A DNA stretch of 64,000 nucleotides from Pseudomonadota bacterium (GTDB taxonomy: Bacteria; Pseudomonadota; Gammaproteobacteria; Burkholderiales; JAKAFK01), in the NCBI GenBank assembly GCA_021788645.1, contig JAJYKK010000003.1, forward strand, positions 31,039 through 95,038, in the 5' to 3' direction. This document shows, piece after piece, positions 41,928 through 50,826 of the stretch. Position 1 is the first letter of the stretch. The number at the start of each line of letters is the position of its first letter. Both the position numbers and the translations under genes were made by a program. Below the pieces are notes generated by a model. The model did no database searches. It saw nothing but the letters and a program-made list of their open reading frames with translations, and had not been told where the DNA came from.

Positions 41928-43328
41928 ATGATTCGCTTCTTCCGTCATTACCTCCCCCTCAACGTGGTGCTTCTCGTCCTCATCGAGTTCGCGCTCTTCG
42001 CCGGCGCGCTCCATGTCGGCACCTGGCTGCGCTTCCACCAGGCGGGAGAGGACGCGGCCCTCGCGCGGTTGCCGCTGACCGCCCAGTCGGTCGCGTTCTC
42101 CGGCGTCATGGTGACGGTCATGCTAGCCCTCGGGCTGTATGACTATTGGGGGTGGGAGCAGGGCTTCCGGGGCATGACGCTGCGTCTCGGCGCAAGCTTC
42201 GTGGTCGGTTTCATCGCCATGAGCCTGCTGTTCTACGTCGCCCCCCAACTGCTCCTGGGGCGCGGCGCCTTCGCGCTCTCCTTCCTGGCCGCGATGGTTG
42301 CGGTGACCGGCACGCGCATCCTCTTCTTCCGCTGGTCGGACCTCGACATCCTCAAGCGGCGGGTGCTGGTGCTGGGGACCGGCAGCCGGGCCGCCAAGAT
42401 CGGCCTGCTCCTGAAGAGCGGCTCGGCGGCCGCGCGCGGGCTGTCCATCGTCGGCTATCTGCCCCTCAAGGGCGCCCACCATTATGTGGACGCCAGCCAG
42501 ATCCTGCCGGACAAGGGCCCGCTGCCCGCGATCGTCGAGAAGTACAAGATCGACGAGATCATCCTGTCCGTGCGCGAGCGCAGGGGGGGGGGCCTTCCCA
42601 TGCAGGAGCTGCTCGACTGCAAGCTTCTGGGCGTCGAGATCGTGGAGCTGTCGACCTTCTTCGAGCGCCAGACCGGAAGACTCCAGCTCGAGTCGCTGTC
42701 CGCCGCCTGGATGGTCCTGTCCGAGGGTTTTCGTTCCGGCCTTGCCCGCGAACTCGTCAAGCGCACCTTCGACCTGTGCGCGGCCCTGGCGCTGCTGGTC
42801 GCCGCCTTGCCGATCATGGCGCTGACGGCGGCCGCCGTCCTGCTCGAGAGCGAGGGGCCGGTCCTCTACCGCCAGGAGCGCGTGGGGCAGGACGGCCACG
42901 TGTTCGAGGTCCTCAAGTTCCGCAGCATGCAAGTCGACGCCGAGCGGGACGGCCCGCGCTGGGCCGGCGAGAAAGACCCCCGAATCACCCGCGTCGGGCG
43001 CCTGATCCGCAAGGCCCGGATCGACGAGCTGCCGCAGATCTTCAATGTGTTGCGCGGCGACATGAGCCTCGTCGGACCGCGGCCCGAACGGCCGGTCTTC
43101 GTCCACGCGCTCGCCCGCGAGATTCCCTATTATGGCTGCCGGCATGCGCTCAAACCGGGGATCACCGGTTGGGCGCAGATCCGCGCCGACTACGGGGCGT
43201 CGGTCGAAGAATCGCTGGAGAAGCTCCAGTACGACCTTTACTACGTCAAGAACCACAGCTTCTTCCTCGATCTCATGATCCTTTTCCAGACCGCCCAGGT
43301 GGTCCTCTCCGGCAAGGGGGCGCGCTGA
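41928..43328 (+). CDS. EpsB2-like exopolysaccharide priming sugar transferase (XrtA/PEP-CTERM type)
   Basis: A 466-residue polyprenyl-phosphate sugar-1-phosphate transferase, starting the lipid-linked repeat unit of an exopolysaccharide. Four N-terminal TM helices, then a CoA-binding-like Rossmann region (RVLVLGTGSRAAKIG). A TM helix (TFDLCAALALLVAALPIMAL) leads into the catalytic domain with YRQERVGQDGHVFEVLKFRSM, KARIDELPQIFNVLRGDMSLVGPRPE and LKPGITGWAQI. Proteins of this exact layout accompany XrtA/PEP-CTERM loci. Its stop overlaps the prsK start (TGATG). A 10-G tract (42583-42592) lies within codons for RRGGGLP and could allow slippage. Confidence 0.93.
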   Translation: MIRFFRHYLPLNVVLLVLIEFALFAGALHVGTWLRFHQAGEDAALARLPLTAQSVAFSGVMVTVMLALGLYDYWGWEQGFRGMTLRLGASFVVGFIAMSLLFYVAPQLLLGRGAFALSFLAAMVAVTGTRILFFRWSDLDILKRRVLVLGTGSRAAKIGLLLKSGSAAARGLSIVGYLPLKGAHHYVDASQILPDKGPLPAIVEKYKIDEIILSVRERRGGGLPMQELLDCKLLGVEIVELSTFFERQTGRLQLESLSAAWMVLSEGFRSGLARELVKRTFDLCAALALLVAALPIMALTAAAVLLESEGPVLYRQERVGQDGHVFEVLKFRSMQVDAERDGPRWAGEKDPRITRVGRLIRKARIDELPQIFNVLRGDMSLVGPRPERPVFVHALAREIPYYGCRHALKPGITGWAQIRADYGASVEESLEKLQYDLYYVKNHSFFLDLMILFQTAQVVLSGKGAR

Positions 43329-45424
43329 TGCCGACCCCGATGGCCCAGGTGGTGGCGCTGGCGAGCTATGGCACCGCCGCGTGCGCGTTCGGGCTCCTGA
43401 CGTTGTTGTTCATCGGCAGCTGGCAGGGCCGTGCGGCGGGCGCGATGCTGGCGCTGGCGGCGGGGATCAGCACGGCCTGGGCCGCCGCAGGGACGCTCTC
43501 GATTGCGGCCGTGGACGGGCCATCGGTGGCCTTCGACGCCCTGGAAATCGCCCGCAGCGGCGCCTGGTTTGCCTTCCTGCTGCAGGTCATTCGGCAGCTC
43601 AGGCGCGCCAACGGGCGCTCCGACCGCCTGCTGTCCTTCCTGTCGCTGGGCCTTGCAGGGGCACTGGGCTTCCTCCTGGTGGCGACGGTTTTTCCCCGCG
43701 CGCTGCCCGCACTCCTCAGCCCCGGCCCCTTCCTGCGCGACATCGTGGCCCGCGTGCTGCTGGCGGTGACGGGGCTCGTGCTCGTGGAGCAGGTGTTCCG
43801 CAACACGCGGATGACGCAGCGCTGGAGCATCAAGCACCTGACCCTCGCCCTGGGGGGGCTTTTCAGCTACGACTTCTTCGTCTATTCACAGGCCATGCTG
43901 TTTCACCGCATGGACCCGGGATCCTGGGCGGCGCGCGGGTTCATCAACGCCCTGGTCGTGCCGCTCATCGCCGTCTCCGCGGTGCGCAACGCGCAGTGGT
44001 CCCTCGATGTGCACGTCTCGCGCGGATTCGTCTTCCACACCGCCTCGCTGGTCGGCGCGGGGGGCTATCTGCTGCTGATGGCGGCGGCCGGCTATTACCT
44101 GCGCGCCTTCGGCGGGTCCTGGGGCGCGGTGCTCGAGGCCGTGTTCCTGTTTGCGGCGGTCACCGTGCTCTTGCTGATGCTGTTCTCCGGAACGCTGAGG
44201 GCGCGCCTGAAGATCTTATTGAGCCAGCATTTCTTCAGCTATAAATATGACTACCGAAGGGAGTGGCTGCGCTTCACCCAATTCCTGTCGGTCGTCCGCG
44301 AGGGCGCGCGGCCATGGGAACGGGTCATCGAAGCCGTGGCGACCCTGGTCGAAAGCCCGGGCGGCGCGCTCTGGCTCGATGCGGCCGGGGCGTTCGAACG
44401 CCTCGGTCACTGGAACATGCCCCTGCCGGCATGCGCGGTGCCGGCGGACGGGTCGCTGATGCGCTCGCTGGCGGCGCGGCAATGGGTCGTGAACCTCGAC
44501 GAATACCGGCGATTCCCCGAGATGTACGGCGAGCTCCAGATCCCCGCCGAGATCCTGGCGCGTGCGGACTGTTGGCTGATCGTCCCCCTGCTCCTGGGCG
44601 AGCGGCTGCTGGGCTTCATCGTGCTCATGCAGCCGCGCGGCAAAATGACATTCAACTGGGAGGTGCACGACTTGCTGAAGACCGCAGCCCGCCAGGCGGC
44701 GAGCTTTGTCGCCCAGCTGCAGGCCGGGGAGCAGCTGGCGGTTTCGCGCCAATTCGACTCGTTCCACCGGATGTCGGCGTTCCTCGTCCACGACCTCAAG
44801 AATCTGGTGGCGCAGCTCGCCCTGGTGCTGTCCAACGCGCCCAAGCACCGGAACAATCCGGAATTCCAGGACGACATGATCAGCACCGTGGAGAACGCGG
44901 TGGCCAAGATGAACGCCCTCCTGTCCCAGCTGCGCGGCACGCGCGCCGAGCCTGCCGCCAGGGGCGCCGTCGATCTCAGGGGGCTGGTCGAGGAAGTCGT
45001 CGCCGCGAAGGCGCACCTGCGGCCGCAGCCGGCGCTGGAATGCGCGGCCGTCGTGCCCACGGTCGTGGCCGAGCGGGGCCGGCTCGCGCGCGTGCTCGGC
45101 CATGTGGTGCAAAACGCCTGCGAGGCCACCCCCGCGGGGGGCTCGGTCAGGGTCCGGCTGGACGCGCAGGGGCGACAGGCGATCGTCGAGGTCATCGACA
45201 CGGGCAAGGGGATGTCGGCGGGGTTCGTTCGCGAACGCCTGTTCCGTCCTTTCGATTCCACCAAGGATTCCGGCATGGGCATCGGCGCCCACGAATGCCG
45301 CGAATACGTGCGGGAGCTGGGCGGGCAGGTGGAGGTGCGCAGCGAGGAGGGGCGCGGGACGCTCTTCCGCGTCAGCCTCCCGGCGATGGCCGCCGCCGAA
45401 GTCCTGGAAGGGGCCTTGCCGTGA
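43328..45424 (+). CDS. prsK: PEP-CTERM system sensor histidine kinase PrsK
   Basis: A 698-residue histidine kinase from ATG 43328; the track frame begins far upstream inside the sugar transferase. About eight N-terminal TM helices (5-300) form an unusual membrane sensor. A GAF-like domain follows (about 320-470; ADCWLIVPLLLGERLLGFIVLMQP). The H-box is FLVHDLKNLVAQL, and the ATPase domain has VVQNACEATPAGG (N box), VIDTGKGMSAGFV and a DSGMGIGAHECREYV G2 box. This layout and the position before prsR match the PrsK family (EpsB2-PrsK-PrsR-PrsT). Overlaps prsR by 4 nt. Confidence 0.93.
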   Translation: MPTPMAQVVALASYGTAACAFGLLTLLFIGSWQGRAAGAMLALAAGISTAWAAAGTLSIAAVDGPSVAFDALEIARSGAWFAFLLQVIRQLRRANGRSDRLLSFLSLGLAGALGFLLVATVFPRALPALLSPGPFLRDIVARVLLAVTGLVLVEQVFRNTRMTQRWSIKHLTLALGGLFSYDFFVYSQAMLFHRMDPGSWAARGFINALVVPLIAVSAVRNAQWSLDVHVSRGFVFHTASLVGAGGYLLLMAAAGYYLRAFGGSWGAVLEAVFLFAAVTVLLLMLFSGTLRARLKILLSQHFFSYKYDYRREWLRFTQFLSVVREGARPWERVIEAVATLVESPGGALWLDAAGAFERLGHWNMPLPACAVPADGSLMRSLAARQWVVNLDEYRRFPEMYGELQIPAEILARADCWLIVPLLLGERLLGFIVLMQPRGKMTFNWEVHDLLKTAARQAASFVAQLQAGEQLAVSRQFDSFHRMSAFLVHDLKNLVAQLALVLSNAPKHRNNPEFQDDMISTVENAVAKMNALLSQLRGTRAEPAARGAVDLRGLVEEVVAAKAHLRPQPALECAAVVPTVVAERGRLARVLGHVVQNACEATPAGGSVRVRLDAQGRQAIVEVIDTGKGMSAGFVRERLFRPFDSTKDSGMGIGAHECREYVRELGGQVEVRSEEGRGTLFRVSLPAMAAAEVLEGALP

Positions 45425-46773
45425 GCCGGGTGGATCGCGTCCTGCTGGTCGAAGACGACATCGGCCTGCAAAAGCAGGTGCGCTGGGCGCTTGACCGCTG
45501 GGAGGTCGTCGCGGCCTCCGACCGGGAGGCGGCGCTGGCGAGCGTTCGGCGCTTCGAGCCGGCGGTCGTGATCCTGGATCTCGGGCTGCCGCCCTATCCC
45601 GATGCGGCCAGCGAGGGCTTGGCGGCGCTGGAGGAGATCCTGCTGGTGGCGCCGACCACCAAGGTGATCGTGGTGACCGGCAACGAGGAGCACAAGAACG
45701 CGGTGCGCGCTATCGGGCTCGGGGCTTACGACTTTTACCAGAAGCCGTTCGATCCCGAGACGCTCGCGCTGATCGTCGAGCGGGCCTTCCGGCTGCACGA
45801 CCTAGAGCAGGAAAACCGCCGGCTCGCCGCGCAAACCGCCGATGCCTCGCCCATGAGCGGGGTCATCACGAACGATCCGGAGATGCTGAAGCTGTGCCGG
45901 ACGGTCGAAAAGGTGGCCTTGAGCGATGCCACCGTGCTTCTTCTGGGGGAGAGCGGCACCGGCAAGGAGGTGCTGGCGCGGGCCTTGCACGCGTCGAGCG
46001 CGCGGGCGGCCAAGCGGTTCGTCGCCATCAACTGCGCGGCGATTCCCGACACGCTGCTCGAGAGCGAGCTCTTCGGCTATGAGAAGGGCGCCTTCACCGG
46101 CGCCGTCAAGCAGACCATCGGGAGAATCGAGTATGCCGATGGGGGCACGCTGTTTCTCGACGAGATCGGCGATCTGCCGTCCGCCCTGCAGGCCAAGCTG
46201 CTGCGCTTCCTGCAGGAGCGCGTGATCGAGCGCCTCGGCGCGCGCGGCGAGGTCCCGGTCAACGTGCGCGTGGTGTGCGCGACTCATCAGGATCTGGCGC
46301 GCCACATGCACGCCGGCACGTTCCGCGCCGATCTGTATTACCGCATCAGCGAGATTTCGCTGGCCATTCCCCCCCTGCGCGCGCGCGGGGGCGACGCGCT
46401 CTTGCTGGCGCACGCCTTTCTGGACCGGCTCGGCCGGGTCCAGCCGCGTGCGCCCAGGGGCTTCGCCCGCGAGGCGCTGGCGGCGATCGAGAAGCATGGC
46501 TGGCCGGGCAATGTGCGCGAACTCGAGAACGTCGTCAAGCGGGCGGTCATCATGGCCGAGGGGCAGCAGATCTCGGCCGCGGATCTGGGCTTGAATCCGA
46601 GCGACCAGGAGGCGCTGCCCCTCAACCTGCGGCGAGCGCGAGAGGAAGCCGAGAAGAAGGCGGTCATCCGCGCCATGAGCCGGGCGAACAGCAACATCGC
46701 CCAGGCGGCCGATCTTCTCGGGGTGAGCCGTCCGACGCTTTACGACCTGATCAACCGCTATGGCCTCAAGTAA
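45421..46773 (+). CDS. prsR: Sigma-54-dependent response regulator PrsR
   Basis: A 450-residue NtrC-type activator, from a GTG at 45421 overlapping the prsK stop. Receiver: acidic VEDD at 11-14, phospho-acceptor Asp in VILDLGLPP, Lys in YQKPFDP. AAA+ domain: Walker A LGESGTGKE, sigma-54-contacting GAFTGA loop (YEKGAFTGAVKQT), Walker B GGTLFLDEIGD, arginine-finger region FRADLYYRISE. C-terminal Fis-type HTH ANSNIAQAADLLGVSRPTLYDLINRYGLK. In this family PrsR with RpoN drives PEP-CTERM genes. Two such genes with -24/-12 promoters lie downstream. Confidence 0.94.
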   Translation: MSRVDRVLLVEDDIGLQKQVRWALDRWEVVAASDREAALASVRRFEPAVVILDLGLPPYPDAASEGLAALEEILLVAPTTKVIVVTGNEEHKNAVRAIGLGAYDFYQKPFDPETLALIVERAFRLHDLEQENRRLAAQTADASPMSGVITNDPEMLKLCRTVEKVALSDATVLLLGESGTGKEVLARALHASSARAAKRFVAINCAAIPDTLLESELFGYEKGAFTGAVKQTIGRIEYADGGTLFLDEIGDLPSALQAKLLRFLQERVIERLGARGEVPVNVRVVCATHQDLARHMHAGTFRADLYYRISEISLAIPPLRARGGDALLLAHAFLDRLGRVQPRAPRGFAREALAAIEKHGWPGNVRELENVVKRAVIMAEGQQISAADLGLNPSDQEALPLNLRRAREEAEKKAVIRAMSRANSNIAQAADLLGVSRPTLYDLINRYGLK

Positions 46774-46787
46774 GGCCCTGCGGCCTT
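46772..46787 (+). terminator. Weak hairpin after prsR
   Basis: Stem AAGGCC/GGCCTT with a CTGC loop overlapping the prsR stop, followed by CTCCTTCCTTC rather than a clean U run. It may partly terminate or only process the transcript before prsT. Confidence 0.3.
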
Positions 46788-46825
46788 CTCCTTCCTTCGA
46801 CCCAGAAACCTACAGAGGATACGAC

Positions 46826-49603
46826 ATGTCCCGCCTACCCAAACCCTTCGGCGCGGCTGGCCTTGCCCTGCTGGCGGCCGTCTTCGGCCTAAGCGGCTGC
46901 AAATGGCGCGAGACCAGCGCGCAGTACTTGCGCACCGCCACGCAGTACTATCACCACGGCAAGCTCAAGGCGGCCGAGATCGAGGTCAAGGATGCCTTGC
47001 AGAAGGATCCGGCCAATGCCAATGCGCGCTATCTGCTCGGGCTGATCTACGACCAGGAAGGCCTCGGCCCGGCGGCCGAGGCCGAGCTGGAGCGCGCCGT
47101 GGTCCTCGCCAAGCACCCGGGGGCGGTCAAGGTCGCGCTGGGCAAGGCGCTTCTGCTTCAGGGCGCCTATCAGAAGGTGCTCGACCGGATCGTCTCCGCC
47201 GGCCAGAGCGGACCGGTGGCCGCTGGTCTGTGGACGGATCGGGGCTTGGCCTATCTCGGCTTGGGGAAGACCCAGCCGGCGGGAGGGGCCTTGCGCGCGG
47301 CGCTGCAGGCGGATCCCGACTATGCGCCCGCGAGGCTGGGCCTCGCGCGCCTTGCCGTCGCCCAGGGCGACGTGCAGGAAGCCGTGAGCCAGGTCAACAC
47401 GGTGGTGGCGCGCAGCCCCGGCAGCATCGAGGGCTGGCTGATGAAGGGCGACCTGGCGCGCACCCAAGGCAACCCCACCGATGCCGAGGCCGCCTATCGG
47501 CGCGTCCTCAAGCTCGATGCGCAGAACGTGGCGGCCCACATCGAGCTGGCGTCGATCAACCTGGCGGCCAACCGGTTGGGCGCCGCGCAGGCGCAGATCG
47601 GTGCGGCGCTGGCGGCCGCCCCCAACAGCCTGGCCGCGCTTTACATGAAGGCGCTGCTGGATTTCCGCGCCAAGGACTATGCGGCCGCCCAAGGCCTCCT
47701 GCAAAAGATTTTGGCGGCAGAACCGGACAACCGGCCCAGCCTCCTGCTCGGCGGCGCCGTCGGCTATGCGCTGGGCGCCTATCAGGAGGCCGAGGCGGAC
47801 CTCACGCACGTCCTCCTGGACGATCCCGAGAATCTCTATGCCCGCCGGCTGCTGGCGGCCGCCCAGTTGCGGACGGGACACCCCGAGGATGCGCTGACCA
47901 CGCTGGCCCCCGCGCTGCGTGAGCCGTCACCGGATTTCACGGTGCTGGCGCTGGCGGGGCAGGCCGCGATGGAGAGGAAGCAATACAGCCGGGCGACCCA
48001 GTATCTGGCCCAGGCCGCGCGATTGAAGCCGAAGGATGCAAAGCTGCGCACCCAGCTGGGCCTCTCGCGCCTCGGCGCGGGGGAGGCGAGCCAAGGGGTG
48101 GCCGACCTCGAGGCCGCCGCCGCCCTGGATCCCGCAAAAGGGACCGCGGATGCCTTGCTGGTGCTCAACGACCTCAGGCAGCGTCAGTACGGGGCCGCGC
48201 TCAAGCGGGCGCAGGCGCTGGCGCGCCGCGATCCCAAGAACCCGGTCGCCTATAATTTGGCCGGCGGGGCCTACCTGGCGTTGAACGACGTGGCGCACGC
48301 CCGCAAGAGCTTCGAAACGGCGCTCAGGCTGGACCCGACCGATGTGGCAGCGGCCACGAATCTGGCACAGCTGGACTTGCGGGACAAGGATGCGAAGCGG
48401 GCCCAGGGCCGCTTCACGGCGATCCTCTCGCATGATCCGAAGAACGTCGGCGCGATGCTCGGCCTTGCGAACCTGGATGCGGCGCTGGGCGAGCGCGCCC
48501 AGGCGCTCGCGTGGTTCCGGCGCGCAGCGAACGCCCACCCCGCACGGGTGGCGCCCCAGCTCCTGCTGGCGCGCTACGAGATGGCGGTCGGTCAGCCTGG
48601 GCGGGCGGTCAGTCTCCTGAGCGTGCTCACGACGACCCATCCGAAGGACGCGCGCGTGCTGGACGTGCTGGGCGCCGCGCAGATGGCGGCGCATCGGCCC
48701 GCCGACGCGGTGGCGACGTTCGAGCAGCTGACCGCCCTCTTGCCCAACAACGCCTCTGCCCGTGTCCAGCTGGCCTTCGCGGATGCGGCAACCCGGGACT
48801 TCGCCGGCGCGGCGGCCGCGCTCGCGCAGGCGCACGCGATTGCGCCCGACGACGCGAGCGTGCCGCTCGACCAGGTGGCGCTCAAGCTGCAGGCGAAGGA
48901 CTATGGGGGCGCCATGAGGATCGCCCAGGCGCTGCAGGCGCAATACCCGAAGGGCAACGTCGGGTGGTCCGCGCAGGGGGATGTCCTGATGGCGCAAGGA
49001 CGGTACCTGGAGGCCGCCCAGCGCTACCAGAAGGCCTTCGAGGTCGCCGCCAGCGGCCCGCTTGCGATCCGCGTCGACCAGGCCCGCCTGTTGGCGGGCG
49101 AGCGCAAGGGGGCGGACGGGCCGCTCAAAGAATGGCTCGCCGCGCACCCGGGCGACCTGGCGGCCCGCGCCGTCCTGGCGGACAGCGAGATGAGGGCGGG
49201 CGCCGACAAGGCGGCCATCCGGCAGTATGAGTGGCTGGCCACCAAGGCGCCGAACAGCCCGGTCGTCTGGAACAACCTCGCCTGGCTTTACCAGCAGCAG
49301 AAGGATCCCCGTGCGTTGGCAACCGCGCAGAAGGCTTTCTCCTTAAGCCCCGGCAGCCCGCAGGTGCTCGATACGCTGGGCTGGATCCTGGTGTCCCAGG
49401 GCCACGTCGCCCAAGCCGCCGGGATGCTCGAGAAAGGCGTCGCGGCCGCGCCCGGGGACGGCGAGATCAGGTACCACTACGCGGTGGCTTTGGCCGACGC
49501 GGGGAACAAGGCGCATGCGCGTCAGGAATTGGACGTGCTGTTGAAATCCGGCGAGATTTTTCCTGACAGGGGTCGGGCGAAGGCGCTGGCCGCCCGCCTG
49601 TAG
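46826..49603 (+). CDS. prsT: PEP-CTERM/XrtA system TPR-repeat lipoprotein PrsT
   Basis: A 925-residue lipoprotein from ATG 46826 behind AGAGGA; the track start is 22 codons earlier. Signal peptide with lipobox LSGC (Cys about residue 26). The rest is a near-continuous array of TPR repeats (for example AEIEVKDALQKDPANANARYLLGLIYDQEG and ARKSFETALRLDPTDVAAATNLAQLDLRD), roughly twenty or more units. Such proteins accompany PrsK/PrsR in XrtA systems and probably scaffold polysaccharide or PEP-CTERM export at the envelope. 52 bp after prsR. Confidence 0.93.
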   Translation: MSRLPKPFGAAGLALLAAVFGLSGCKWRETSAQYLRTATQYYHHGKLKAAEIEVKDALQKDPANANARYLLGLIYDQEGLGPAAEAELERAVVLAKHPGAVKVALGKALLLQGAYQKVLDRIVSAGQSGPVAAGLWTDRGLAYLGLGKTQPAGGALRAALQADPDYAPARLGLARLAVAQGDVQEAVSQVNTVVARSPGSIEGWLMKGDLARTQGNPTDAEAAYRRVLKLDAQNVAAHIELASINLAANRLGAAQAQIGAALAAAPNSLAALYMKALLDFRAKDYAAAQGLLQKILAAEPDNRPSLLLGGAVGYALGAYQEAEADLTHVLLDDPENLYARRLLAAAQLRTGHPEDALTTLAPALREPSPDFTVLALAGQAAMERKQYSRATQYLAQAARLKPKDAKLRTQLGLSRLGAGEASQGVADLEAAAALDPAKGTADALLVLNDLRQRQYGAALKRAQALARRDPKNPVAYNLAGGAYLALNDVAHARKSFETALRLDPTDVAAATNLAQLDLRDKDAKRAQGRFTAILSHDPKNVGAMLGLANLDAALGERAQALAWFRRAANAHPARVAPQLLLARYEMAVGQPGRAVSLLSVLTTTHPKDARVLDVLGAAQMAAHRPADAVATFEQLTALLPNNASARVQLAFADAATRDFAGAAAALAQAHAIAPDDASVPLDQVALKLQAKDYGGAMRIAQALQAQYPKGNVGWSAQGDVLMAQGRYLEAAQRYQKAFEVAASGPLAIRVDQARLLAGERKGADGPLKEWLAAHPGDLAARAVLADSEMRAGADKAAIRQYEWLATKAPNSPVVWNNLAWLYQQQKDPRALATAQKAFSLSPGSPQVLDTLGWILVSQGHVAQAAGMLEKGVAAAPGDGEIRYHYAVALADAGNKAHARQELDVLLKSGEIFPDRGRAKALAARL

Positions 49604-49703
49604 CCGTGCGGCGATGGCGTTGGGAAGAGGAGGGCTCGGTGCGGGAAGCAACGTTTCGTGGTCATCCGCGCGGCAGGCACGGCCTTGCAAGAGGGGCCAG
49701 GCA

Positions 49704-50762
49704 ATGGACTCTGCGATCCCGGAGTGGGTGATCCGCCTGTGCGAGGCCGGCGGGCGGGCGCCTTCCGCGGACAATTCGCAGCCGTGGCGATTCGTCTGGG
49801 ACGGCGAGCATCTTCGGCTCACGGTGGACGACGTGCGCGCGCAGGGCCTGGGCAAGGATCATCCGGCGCTTTTCCTGGCGCTGGGCGCGGTCATCGAGAA
49901 CATCGTGCAGGCCGCCCAGGCGGCAGGGCTGCCGCCCGAGTCGGTGCGGATTTCCGATGGACGCGGAGCGCAGCGCGAGTTCCTGCGCGTGGGCGTGTCC
50001 CCGGATCACCTGCCCGGTCCCCGCTTGCCTGCATTGCTCGATCGCCACACCAACCGGGGCGATTTCAGCAAGGCGCCTTTGCCGGCATCGGTCCGGGCGC
50101 GCCTCGCGGCGATGCGCGAGCCGCCCGCGAGGGCGCTGATCCTGGAGGATCGGGCGGTGATCGGACGCTTGGCGCAACTGATCGAGCGTGCCTCGGAGGC
50201 GCGGTTCCGCAATCAGGAGCTCCATCGCTGGTTCGCGGAGAGTCTCCGGTATGGCCATGAGGCCGACAAGGGCGACGGGCTGGCCGTCGATACGCTGCAC
50301 CTCCCCCCCGGCGGGGCGCTGCTCCTGCGCTGGACGGCGGACTGGAAGCACATGGCGGCCTTGAACAGGCTCGGCGCGTACAAGCTGTTTGGCTGGTTGG
50401 AGGCGGCAAAGGTACGGCGCTGCGGCGCAATCCTCGCGATCCTCGGCTCGACGCGGTCGCAGGCCTCGATGATCGCGGCGGGGCGCCTGATGGAGCGGAT
50501 GTGGCTGCAGCTGAACGCCGATGGGGTCGCGGTCCATCCGTTCTTCGTACTGACGGATCAGGTGATCCGGTTGCGGCGTGGCCGGCTTCCGCCGTCCTTG
50601 CGTGAGCAGGCGGCGCGTGTCGCGCGGGAGACGGCGGCGCTGCTGGGGCTCAAGGACGAGGAGGTGCTGATTTTCCTGCGCGCCGGGATGGCCGGGAACT
50701 CGCCCAAGAGATCGCGTCGCCTGCCGTTGAGCGACGTGCTCGCAGTCGTCGACCACGCCTGA
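49704..50762 (+). CDS. Nitroreductase-family protein 1 (Acg/MoeY-like)
   Basis: A 352-residue nitroreductase-fold protein from ATG 49704 behind GAGGGG; the track start adds 30 unlike residues. The FMN-phosphate-binding signature CEAGGRAPSADNSQPWRFVW is at about 10-29, followed by ALGAVIENIVQAAQAAGL. The C-terminal half has DTLHLPPGGALLLR and a basic tail. It is much longer than simple nitroreductases (about 200 residues) and resembles the two-lobe Acg-type group. Next to it is a ThiF-like gene; I recall fused ThiF-nitroreductase proteins in mycobacteria (annotated MoeY). A second copy of the family is at 59244-60608. Substrate unknown. Confidence 0.8.
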   Translation: MDSAIPEWVIRLCEAGGRAPSADNSQPWRFVWDGEHLRLTVDDVRAQGLGKDHPALFLALGAVIENIVQAAQAAGLPPESVRISDGRGAQREFLRVGVSPDHLPGPRLPALLDRHTNRGDFSKAPLPASVRARLAAMREPPARALILEDRAVIGRLAQLIERASEARFRNQELHRWFAESLRYGHEADKGDGLAVDTLHLPPGGALLLRWTADWKHMAALNRLGAYKLFGWLEAAKVRRCGAILAILGSTRSQASMIAAGRLMERMWLQLNADGVAVHPFFVLTDQVIRLRRGRLPPSLREQAARVARETAALLGLKDEEVLIFLRAGMAGNSPKRSRRLPLSDVLAVVDHA

Positions 50763-50826
50763 TGCCTCGGGTCCGGGCACCGCGTGCCGCCGTCGCCCTC
50801 GGGCGGGCTGGGCCAGGGAGCGTGCC

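Noticed and set aside
49675-49693. Sigma-54-like GGCACGGCCTTGCA upstream of nitroreductase 1
   Set aside because: Sequence resembles -24/-12 but the GG-to-GC gap is 9 bp, not 10, and there is no TGTCG-type element upstream.
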